Part shown: positions 55,156-64,000 of the stretch, one piece after another | Position numbering within the stretch: the stretch's first letter is position 1 | Layout: every line of letters begins with the position of its first letter | Assembly: GCF_000283155.1 (NCBI RefSeq) | Contig: NW_004454217.1 | Span: forward strand, 5,528,132 to 5,592,131 | Direction: 5' to 3' | Source: Ceratotherium simum simum | Taxonomy: Eukaryota; Chordata; Mammalia; Perissodactyla; Rhinocerotidae | DNA length: 64,000 bases | Made by a program: the position numbers and the translations under genes | Notes under the pieces: generated by a model | Told to the model about the DNA's origin: nothing | Databases searched by the model: none | The model's input: only the letters and a program-made list of their open reading frames with translations

Positions 55156-57194
55156 AATGTTTATGTCCTTTGAGATTTTTATTATTTATCTGTTTACAAG
55201 AAAGATGTTGCCTACATATATATTGAAAGATAATTCTCCCTGAATCTGGTGTTTATGCACATCTCAAACTATCTCTTCAAGGATATTTGAATAGCACACA
55301 ACCTTGGAAACTGAGATAGTGTATCCCTCCAGGTCAGAGGAAGGATTTGTTCCCTGACAAACATAGTAAGCTTAAAGACTCCTCCCCAGAGACACTCCAG
55401 GGTAGTAAAGATAGAGACTTCTGCTTCCCAACCTGGAGAAGATTGGCTTACTTTTCAGAGAAACAGTAAGGTCTCTCTATCTTGGAAGTGAGGAATGGGC
55501 AGGTTGCCCAGGGCCCTATATAAGATCAGAGCTTCCTTATCTGGGGATTCCTCTCCTGTAACGCACCCTACCACATGTACAATTACCATCTGGCCCCCAC
55601 AACATCACCATGTGGAGACTGGGGTTTGGAGAACTGGTGCTAAGAAGTTGCAGCTTTTGCCGTGCATAATGAAGGGTCTTTATCTCTGACCCAGAGGTCT
55701 TCTGTTTTCTGTTAGTATACATAGATATACATACAGACACACACATGCACACACACACTACACTATGGCAGGATAATTTGTTAGCTTGCACGTAGAATAA
55801 AATCTCTGATCCTTCACAGTTTCTGACAACAATACAGTGGGATTAAAATTATTGCTATGGAAAACAAAATGCTGTTGACACAGAGTAGAGACAATATACA
55901 ATGTTACTGTTCATCAATACCAGATGATAAAAGTATTTCATATAATTTAATGCTCTTCTATAGCAGTGACTAAACTTCCTGACCATTGTTCTCATCTGGT
56001 CAACAAAATCCTGGGTTGGGAAACGTCTCATTGCCACAGTAAAAGTCTGAGCAGTTCAGCCCTGTGCAGAGATACAAAACCCAACAGGCCTTCCCAATAC
56101 CAGGAAAGTGGCAGGAATTTTTTGAAGTGTGAATTAGAAGTTTTAGCATGACATGGAACAGTAGGACTGGGAATTAAGGTAGCCAGAGTTTCAGAGATGC
56201 AGTCCATTTAGAAATGCAATCTGAACTTGAGTAATTGTATGTGAAGACACTGAAAAGTCTCCTGAACTGATATGAAAGTCTATCATTCAATAAAAAATTC
56301 TAAGGCAGTTTAGTCTGAGATGCAAACTGTAGTGAACACAGACAAGAAATTAAAAAACAAAATGTTGAAAGAAGAGAAGCTGAATAGAAACTAGAAATGT
56401 CTAGAATTTTTTTTCATTTGTTAGTAAGGAGAGATAAGGTAATTAAAAAATCACACTATATCATTATTGCAGTTCTGGCTATAAGTTATATTTAAGTCAA
56501 CTCCTCTGCAGAGTATATATCTATTCTACGGAGTGGGTTCAGTCATTCAAAAGGAATCCTTTTATCATCTTTATCAAGTCCTAAGGGAAAAGCACTCTTT
56601 CTACCAATTGTATGAAAAAGTTCCTGAAGGAGATGACAAACCCAACCATCTCAGTTAAGAGTTAGCAAGTGGTAACCACTAAAAGCTGGAGATGTAAGAG
56701 AGCATATTCCAACCTGTGTTACAAGATCATGATAACTAGAGTACTTATAGACCATAGTTCTGGATCTATTACCCAGCCTGCCCTATCCAAAGCCACAAAA
56801 CCACCTCCTTTTATAGGATAAAAGACTACTTGACACCCAGGGTCTCCTCCATAGCCCTAACAACCTCTCTCCCTCTATTCTCATCTCAAGTCCCCAGACT
56901 ACCACCCACACACACTGAACATGAAAGAGCCAATTCACCCTTTGCTTTTCATCTTCATTCCAAGTTTTCATAATTCACCCAAGAAAGCTTTAGTCTTAGT
57001 TCGCCAAATGCAATACTTACCTCCTCCTGACTTTCAGGAAAAGGAGCTACTGAGAAGCATCAACATCCAGATTCCCTCTTGGGAAAATGTCAATGTGAGA
57101 AAATGTCTCCTTTCCTCCTAGAGATATATCGATAAGGGTAAATGGTGTCCCCAACTCCATCCAGTTAGAAGACCACACTAGCCACGTGTAATGA
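55156..57194. other. unrecognised 2-kb stretch
   Basis: No gene recognised. A CA-rich run lies at 55735-55762. The rest is AT-leaning, with frames of at most 84 codons and no domain. 55860-56560 may be partly old LINE debris, but I cannot name it. Confidence 0.4.
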
Positions 57195-57350
57195 GTGATT
57201 GGAAAGGACGCTTGATTGGAAGTCAAAAAAACTGCATTCTAAAAATAGCTCTGTTACTAGCTAACTTTGAACCATAGGCAAGACCTCTCTGGGCCTCAGT
57301 TTCTTCTGCAAAATGAGAGTGTTTCATCAAAGACCCTTGCCAGCTTTAAA
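57195..57350 (+). mobile_element. MIR-type SINE
   Basis: 'ggacgcttgattggaagtc', 'gctctgttactagctaactttgaaccataggcaagacctctctgggcctcagtttcttctgcaaaatgagagtg'. Confidence 0.75.
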
Positions 57351-57479
57351 AAGCTACACCTGTATAAGTAAGAGGAGTAAGTAGTGACCTACGTAAAGAA
57401 AATGGAAGGGCACCAAAAAAAATCTCCTGAGCCCCCCAAAAATAGTAGAAAATAAAACCTAACACAAAGATATGCTTTA

Positions 57480-57645
57480 TAATTCTATTTGCACTTTTCC
57501 AGACATTTTGTCCATTTGATCCTCACAACTAAATAAACTAAAAGAACCACTTTTTAGGTACTTACCCCAGGTGAAGAAATAGAAAAACTAGAAGGCTGGT
57601 CAATGGCAGAACTGACCACAATTGAGTATACACTAATTCCCAGCC
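57480..57645 (-). mobile_element. MIR SINE
   Basis: 'cacttttccagacattttgtccatttgatcctcacaac...ggtgaagaaatagaaaaac...ggtcaatggcagaactgacc': the reverse MIR order, strongly decayed. Confidence 0.55.
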
Positions 57646-58839
57646 TAGGACATTTATCTACTTCTTAGGGGTTCTAAGTTCTAAGGATGTTAGAACTCTC
57701 AAGATCTAAGGAAGGGGAGCATTAGATGCCAATTTTGCTTCAAGGCATCTAAAATGTAAGTCACTATTTATGGTTCCTTACTCCACCAACATGGCAGCTG
57801 CGCCCAGCTCTTAGCCCATTCATACAGCAACAAGACATGCTGTTCTTTAGAATGGAAAAGGAGCAAAAGATTCCCATCGAAATTTTCTGGGTGCTCTCTG
57901 GAGGATCATTCTTGCAAATCCATTTGAAAAACTGGGAGATTTCACAAATCTGGAGCATTTCCATCATCTGGGAATGCCTATAATGAATTTCTCAAAGGAT
58001 AAAAATATTGTGCATCCAAATATTTGGATACAAATAAAATACATACAAAATACCTGGAAAATTAGTCAAACTTTAATTCCCAAAACTCATCACATGACTT
58101 CAATGTTATTCATATAGTGCTTTTCTGGATTTCGTTTTCCGGAATCCAAATTACTGTTTCCAAGCCTGCCACCTTCTATTTTACATGCTCTGAAATGAAA
58201 CCAGCATTTCTTTCTTTTCGTTTTTCAAACCCCTTAATTGATTTTTGAGTCCTAAGCTACTTTTTTCAAAAAAAAAAAAAAACGATGTTAGATTGTTTGA
58301 TCTGAAAATAAAATACAAAGCTATTACTACCCAATAGGAAAAAGAGAAGTGTTCTTAATAATTTACAGGAATTAAAAAAAAACCATTTTCAACTGTGGGG
58401 TGAAATAAATGTCTTCAATGATCTGTGTGTAGATTTGGGACAATTTTTTGACAAAGTAGAATGAGGATTCTAAGTGGCACTGCATTTTCAAGCCTCTAAT
58501 TACAAGATGTAGTTACTTAATTACACATTGTTAGTACCCGATTACATAAATCTGAACTAATTTTCTGATTGTGCTTAATTATCCTAATTAAGCCAATAGT
58601 CAACCCACAAAAAATACAAAGATTTTGTATGAAGAAAATCTTCAGTAACTGGATTATACTTAGCAAGAAATAGACTTTAAAAGCAAAACTATTTCTCACA
58701 CTTGTCCCACCCAGAGCCTCCCAACCTGTAACTACTGTCCCACAGTACAATGCTACACAGATCCACCCCCAGCGTAGACTCAGTCATAGGGTGAGAGAAA
58801 CAGTGACTTAGAGCAATGGAAGGAAACTCTGAGTTCTGC
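57646..58839. other. repeat-poor AT-rich stretch
   Basis: No repeat recognised over about 1.2 kb. It contains an A-run (58268-58282) and the TAATTA cluster described separately. Frames are at most 77 codons. Confidence 0.4.
58490..58600. promoter_or_regulatory. cluster of homeodomain-type TAATTA sites
   Basis: TAATTA occurs at 58497-58502, 58518-58523, 58576-58581 and 58585-58590, with CTAATTTT near 58557 and GATTACAT near 58540. The last two TAATTA sites form an exact inverted repeat, CTTAATTA-TCC-TAATTAAG (58574-58592). TAAT is the core bound by most homeodomain proteins. Such density in repeat-free DNA is typical of developmental enhancers, but chance in AT-rich DNA remains possible. Confidence 0.4.
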
Positions 58840-58980
58840 TGCAACTCTCCGTCTTTATGATAGGGGAAACTGAGGCCCAAGGATTCTCTCCAACTTGTCC
58901 AAAATTACACAACTAGTGAATGGCAGAACCTAGTTTTCCAAATCCCCAGTTCAGTGTCCTCTCCCTTCACCAAGTCTTCA
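58840..58980 (-). mobile_element. MIR-type SINE
   Basis: 'gataggggaaactgaggcccaagg...caacttgtccaaaattacacaactagtgaatggcagaacc': the reverse core. Confidence 0.75.
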
Positions 58981-59879
58981 TGCAGGAAGCCAAGGATGCC
59001 TCACGTTTGAGATTTTGGGATCTCTGAGACCAGAGCAATTGAAGACATTAATCTGAACACATCAGGTCCAAGATCCTGCTTTCTCTGTTTAACTTACTGT
59101 TATCCATCTGGGACTGGGTTTGACAACCCAAATTCCAAATAGTGGTGCCTTAGCTAGATAGGGATTTTTATTTTCCTTACATAAGTCCAGAGGAGATAGA
59201 TGAGAGCTCCACAAAGGTTATCTGGACCCACGCGTATCTAGCTTTCTGCTCTGACATTCTTAGAGTATGAACCTTCTCTTCATTCTCTCAGAATGTCTGC
59301 ATAATCTCCATCCATGATGTCTGCATTCCAGGCAACAGGAGCAAGTAAAAGGGGAAGCAAGAAGGGTGGTGTTTATATTAAGCAGGTAGAGGTTCCCAGA
59401 AACCATCAGCTTACTTCCCATGAGCCAGAACTTTGTTACATGGATACCACTAGCTCCAAGCTAGGCTGGGAAATGAAGTTCTTTAGCTGAGCACATGCCA
59501 TGAGCAGAAACAGAGGTTCTATTAGTAAGAAAGAAAGAGAGTATGAATATTGCAAGGAAACCAACATTGTCTGCCACATTCAGTCAGTCTGTCCTTAGGA
59601 CATAAATAGATATAAAGAAAAGAAACGAAGATAAAAGAAATGTCAGCCCTCATGTGATAGAAAGGATACTATGTTAGGAATCAGGGAAGCAGGGCCTAAT
59701 TTCCTCACCTAAAAAATAAGAGGTTTGGACAAGAGCAGTGATGCCCAAACCTGTTTTTAGCAATAGAACTCGTCTTTCAAAGGGACTTCTGTATAGAACC
59801 CCAACTATAAAACAGATCAAAGCAGAGCTGCTTCCGTCTCAGTGAGGCTGGGTGGGGAAGAAGGGAGGGAGACTGGTGG
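58981..59879. other. unrecognised stretch
   Basis: A weak forward MIR scrap is possible at 59665-59740 ('cagggcctaatttcctcacctaaaaaataagaggtttggac'). Otherwise nothing is recognised. Confidence 0.4.
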
Positions 59880-60286
59880 ACACTGCCCTGTGCTACCCAG
59901 CTCCCGTTTAAGAAAGGGCTTGTTGCCACAGCTGCTCGGGCTGAGGACGACAGAGAGCCTTTAGCTGTCAACCCTTCAGGAAGGCCTCAGCAGCGGACAG
60001 CCCACCCAACCAAGATCATACTACCTTCCCTGGACAGCGCACATTCAATGATGGCCCAGCCATCTTGGCCCTACTCAGGACAACTGTGAAGGGCCGTTCT
60101 AGCTCCGGATTCCTGCACGGTTGACTGACACTTGTTGGGCTGCCTCACAGCTCAACTTCTCTCTCTGCCCTCGCCTGCTTTCCCATACCCCCGCCTAGGT
60201 ATTGATCCCAAGGGTGCTCCTTAATAAACAGCCTCCACTGTAAATTCTAGCTCTGGGTTGGCTTCCTGGAAAATCCAGCCTGCACA
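59880..60286 (+). mobile_element. LTR fragment (probably ERVL/MaLR group)
   Basis: 'ggaaggcctcagcagcggacag', 'ggttgactgacacttgttggg', 'taggtattgatcccaagggtgctccttaataaacagcctccactg' (polyadenylation signal), 'ggttggcttcctggaaaatccagcctgcaca'. The 3' end TGCACA at 60286 looks like an LTR terminus. The 5' limit and family are uncertain and no duplication was found. Confidence 0.55.
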
Positions 60287-61179
60287 AAGAGGTCAACAAC
60301 CTGCCCTTCAATCTGCCCCTCAACTGCCCCTACAACAGCTCCCACCTAGGCTAAACCCTAGTGCTCCATGGAACCCAGCGTGAAACCATTTAGTTCATTC
60401 CTTCAAGAGTTCAAACACAACGATGTTACAAATCTAACTGGGAAAGACCAAAGGTTGAAAAAAATGCAGGGAGAGCTGGAAGCTGGGATGGCTGATCTGG
60501 GAGGGCTTCTTGGGAAGGTGAATTAGAGCAAAGAAATAGAGGAGCAAGAAGTAACAAGATATACCTGGGAGAAAAAAACATATGTGGAAGGATGATAATT
60601 ATAACCTCAATAACTCCTGGCATTTTCAGAGCATCTTAGTCTGTATGAGACACTTTAATATACATTCATCAATTTCACACATTATGAAGAGATAACATAG
60701 CGACCACTGCCCATTTGTTTTGTTTTGTATTTGGCCACCAGCTTCCAAAACCTTCCTGTTGAAAGGAATTCCCTTCTCTGAGAGTCTTGGGAGACAGTGT
60801 GGAGGCCAAAAGGGCAGACATTCTTTCTTCCTGCCTTCACCAGCTTGAGCTCAACATAGGACCTAATGCAACAATCAGATGCTCCTGCCTGGGCCTTTAA
60901 ACCTGTAGGGAGTGACCCATAGACATAAGAGGCAGTTAACAGTCAGTCAGGGGCTGCAGTGAGTGGAGAGTGTCTGGAGGAGGCAGGTCCAGCAGAAACA
61001 TTCTCACCAGATGGCTTCTGGGTATGACCTTGGCTGGAATCTCTGCTTCCTAGCACCTCCTAGTTTCTGCCACTTTTCCCTTTGATTCCAGGAGCTGTCC
61101 ACATCCAGCTGAGACAATGTGTCCCTGCATACATCAGCCAGGGTCTGTGTCTGTTGTTTTCAGCAGAGAACTCTAACAG
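60287..61179. other. unrecognised stretch
   Basis: No gene recognised. 60590-60720 may be a very old MIR. Confidence 0.4.
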
Positions 61180-61330
61180 GCATAGGTAGATTTTTAATCC
61201 CCATTTTACAGATAAAGAAAATGAGGCCCAGAAAGACTAATGTTTTTCTAAGACCCCACAACCAGCATGTGGCTGGGCTGGGACTAAGAACAACGCTTTT
61301 TCCACGACACTCAGTTTGCAGAACTAGTAA
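61180..61330 (-). mobile_element. MIR SINE
   Basis: 'tttttaatccccattttacagataaagaaaatgaggcccagaaag...gaccccacaaccagcatgtggctgggctgggac': the reverse MIR core. Confidence 0.85.
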
Positions 61331-62214
61331 TGTCTTATGAATAGTTTGTGCAATTGTCACTTCTCTTCTGATTTTTTCTTCTGAAATTGAACATCTTTTT
61401 AATTGTGGGCTCTGCTGTCAAATTTAAACAACTAGTACCCGACTCTATTAAAAATGGATATTGTCTGAATATATATAAATCTAACTTTGCTAATTAGCAG
61501 TCCGTTTCCTCTCAGATACTCATCAAGCCTCCAGAGAGGGTTTTTCCAGGAAGGATGGAGTTTTAGGGAAGTCTTGGCAGCAATTACAGTTCATCATGCG
61601 TATTCATGGCCTGGCTTCCTTCTCTGGAGAGGCCAACAAGAAGAGTGCTGATGGGAATCTCTCCTCTGATCAGCCAGAGAAAATCACTGCCTGGGACCCC
61701 AGGCATTTGTTGTTTGTCATGGGTTGGGCATTGAAATTGGCCCTTTGAAGAAGCAGACCCCATATCTCCATCCCTGGCCAAGAGGAAATTGCAGGCCATT
61801 TGCAGCCTGAGGCTGAGGGAGTGCAGAGGGTCACTCCAGTGGTAGCCTTCCAGGTATTGTAGGGCAGAAAAGGCTCCTTTGAACCACAGACTCTCAAAGA
61901 TGGGAAGGACTTTAATTACCTTGAGAATCACAACCACCCTTCCCTGACTTGACTCCGCCCCTGCTAACAGCTTCCCCTGTTAGATCTGATCAGCAATGGA
62001 AATGCACCAAGTCGTCCCTATCCCACCTTTGCAAAGCTCCACCCATCAGGAAGTTTTTGCTTATATTGATCCCAAATCTGTCTTCCTATAGTTTCCATAC
62101 ATTGAGGCCAAAACAATCCAATTATGTTATTCACAAGAAAATTGTGTCATCCCATATACTATGTTTCTTTGAATATTAGCAGAATCCTTTCTCCCACCTC
62201 CACCTAAAGACTTG
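61331..62214. other. unrecognised stretch
   Basis: No repeat recognised. A 117-codon reverse frame (61584-61937) overlaps a 75-codon frame in another phase and neither has a domain. Confidence 0.4.
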
Positions 62215-62450
62215 CAATTTGTCCTTAAAACCTAGCTCAAGCCCTTCCAGAAATCCAAGACCCTGTCACTACCAACATCATCACCAAGCTGTGCTCCCAG
62301 CATCCTGTGTTCATACAGTCATCATGGTGCATATCGGGCTGCAGTCCCCATCAGACTATGAGCTCCTTTAAGGCAGAGTCTGTTTCTTTCCTATCAGTAT
62401 CTCCAGCATATAGCCATATGAATAAATAAGTGTCAAATAAATAACATTTT
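62215..62450 (+). mobile_element. L2 3' end
   Basis: 'cagactatgagctcctttaaggcagagtctgtttctttcctatcagtatctccagcatatagc' and the preceding 'aaacctagctcaagcccttccagaaatcc': the L2 terminal region. Confidence 0.85.
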
Positions 62451-63204
62451 TTTTTAAATCATGGATAATAAAGGTCACCTCTAGACTTCTTCAGGCTAAA
62501 TATACCACAGTCATCTTTCCCATGTACGGTGTTGAACTTTCTCACTGCCCCAGGCATCCTCTGTAGGCAGCCATGTGAGCCTCCCAGTTCCCAGCTACAG
62601 GGAGTTTAAGCAGTCGAGGGCCCCAGCTACTGCCCCAGAAATCCACCACCATGTTTGCACTAAGGCTGCCTCCCCCTGGATGCTCCCAGCCAATGACAGA
62701 GTGCATTAGGGATATTAAATCCTGGCAAACACAGGATGCTCAGACAGCTAACTTTGGCTGGAGGACTTCCCAAAGGCCTTGCCAATCCTTCCTCAATCTA
62801 CACGACAGTCTAAAATGCTTCCACCCAACCTTTCTTCCCTCTCTCCTGCAATTGGGTGAGACTTATATTGTAGTCTGATGGTTCTCCCAGCCTTCCCTAG
62901 CTCTCTCTCTATTATTCTCTCAAGGCATTTCCCTTAACAAAATCATTATATGTTTAATCCCATATTGTCTTCTGCTTCTCAGAGTTCCCAGACTAACATG
63001 TCCATCCCATTCTACGTCCATCTCTCTATAAGAGAGTTACCCTCATCTATACATAACAACTCTGTAGTCAGGACAGAGCCACACAATCATCTCCTCTTTC
63101 ATTCTAGGAACTATGCCTTCATTAATGCAACCTAAATGTCACTCACTTTCTTAGCAGCCACCTCACATCATTGACTCATATTGAGTATAGCATCCAGCAG
63201 CCTA
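62451..63204. other. unrecognised stretch
   Basis: Nothing recognised with confidence. Parts of 62880-63190 may be L2-related. Confidence 0.35.
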
Positions 63205-63515
63205 CTTTTGAATAAGACTAGTCCTAAGCCTAAAATGCCCTTTCTCACCTTCACCCCCAGCCCATCCCTCCTTGTGGTTAAGATCCAACACAAATTTTAC
63301 TTCCTTTAAGAAGTTTTTCTGACACACACCTTCCTTCCCTCCTTAACACTGTGTATGTACCATTATTATGTAACATCGTACAAATTTTCGTTAAACTTCT
63401 GTCTCCTAAGAACATGATCTCTTTGAGGGCAAAGACTATATCTTAGACTTCCCCTATGTCCAGCACCTACATGGTAGAGAATCGTTGTCTGTTTAATTAA
63501 TAAACAAATGTCTTT
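63205..63515 (+). mobile_element. L2 3' end
   Basis: 'ctaagcctaaaatgccctttctcacc', 'aagatccaacacaaattttacttcctttaagaagtttttctgac', 'catgatctctttgagggcaaagactatatcttag...cagcacctacatgg': full L2 terminal order. Confidence 0.88.
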
Positions 63516-63529
63516 TCTGTGTAGGTAAC

Positions 63530-63645
63530 TTTAAAGCTTCTTGGGGGCAGAGATCAGGTCTTTCTCTCTTGAATCCCCTACAGTGCCTTGCTCAAGGCTG
63601 AGAACATATAGATCTTCTTTAAGTCTGTATTGAACTGAATGGAAC
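63530..63645 (+). mobile_element. L2 3' end
   Basis: 'ttgggggcagagatcaggtctttctctcttgaatcccctacagtgccttgctcaaggctgag': a second L2 terminus directly after the previous one. Confidence 0.75.
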
Positions 63646-63824
63646 TCCTGAAAGGGTTTTAGGACACTTCTGTCCCCTGTCAAGCCCCAGGACAGAAAGA
63701 ATGCTCAGGGCAAAAGAACCAGAAGAGGAAAGAGATTGACTATGCTGGGCTTTCCTGTGTGGGTGGGAGGATCTTGTCCCAAAACAGCCGTTCTGGATGA
63801 CCACTCCAATCTGGGCTCCATAGA

Positions 63825-64000
63825 ACAGCTACAGTAATCTTTTAAAAGAAACTTTCACAATAATCTTTTCAAAAATTAGATGGTGTCACTCCTTTGTTCA
63901 CACCCCTTTGATGACTTCCCATTGCACTAAGGACAAAAATTCAAACTCAGTTCTAGAGCCTCAAGGCCTGCATGATTGGCCTCCAGCCACCTTCCCGCCC
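63825..64000 (+). mobile_element. L2 LINE fragment, runs off the window
   Basis: 'gatggtgtcactcctttgttcacacccctttgatgacttcccattgcactaaggacaaaaattcaaac...tcaaggcctgcatgattggcc': the L2 block upstream of the 3' end. It continues past the last base. Confidence 0.85.

Overview
The window is 64 kb of mammalian, AT-leaning nuclear DNA in which I can support no protein-coding gene, exon, CpG island or functional RNA gene. Six tRNA-derived SINEs carry the Equine Repetitive Element (ERE) sequence: a GGGGC(C/T)GGCC start, a GGTTAAGTG segment, a B-box-like region followed by CGGATCCCGGGC-type sequence, and GTTAGCTCAG...CTTCCTCAC arms. EREs are known from perissodactyls, so an equid (horse, donkey or zebra) is the most likely source, and another odd-toed ungulate is possible. 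Every open reading frame is short (166 codons at most), unrelated to its neighbours, and usually overlaps a recognisable transposon, so the window reads as intergenic DNA or the inside of a long intron.

Layout. 1-5 kb: old L2/MIR, one ERE, and an L1 3' end split by a solo LTR with a CTAT target duplication. 5-12.8 kb: L2, MIR, two hAT-type miniature transposons, a (CA)n, a younger L1 3' end that still encodes the ORF2 C-terminus with one stop, and an ERE. 13-20 kb: two diverged direct copies of an unidentified sequence, about 3.3 kb apart, among MIR/L2 copies, then a solo LTR with an AGAC duplication. 21.4-26.7 kb: a reverse-strand LTR and a long AT-rich old L1/HAL1-like element, itself split by an LTR and an ERE and holding a perfect 42-bp palindrome. 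27-34 kb: a CpG-rich young-looking ERE, a MaLR LTR, many MIRs, an ERE with a 15-bp duplication and a solo LTR with a TTAG duplication. 34-42 kb: mostly unrecognised sequence and an MLT1 LTR with a MER20 inside. 42-46.7 kb: a near-identical 137-bp tandem duplication over an inverted L2 pair, a MIR nested in a MIR, a (TGGA)n array, an 80-nt pure purine tract and an ERE. 47-64 kb: several unrecognised stretches with the character of conserved noncoding elements (best: the TAATTA cluster at 58.5 kb), a 301-bp solo LTR with an ACAG duplication, and a tail of L2/MIR.

There are no genes to work together here. What the sequence offers is a layered insertion history, a few tandem or dispersed duplications, several likely polymorphic microsatellites and some candidate regulatory stretches. 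Family names were assigned from memory of consensus sequences and boundaries are approximate unless a target-site duplication is given. I saw no evidence of a new biological system.
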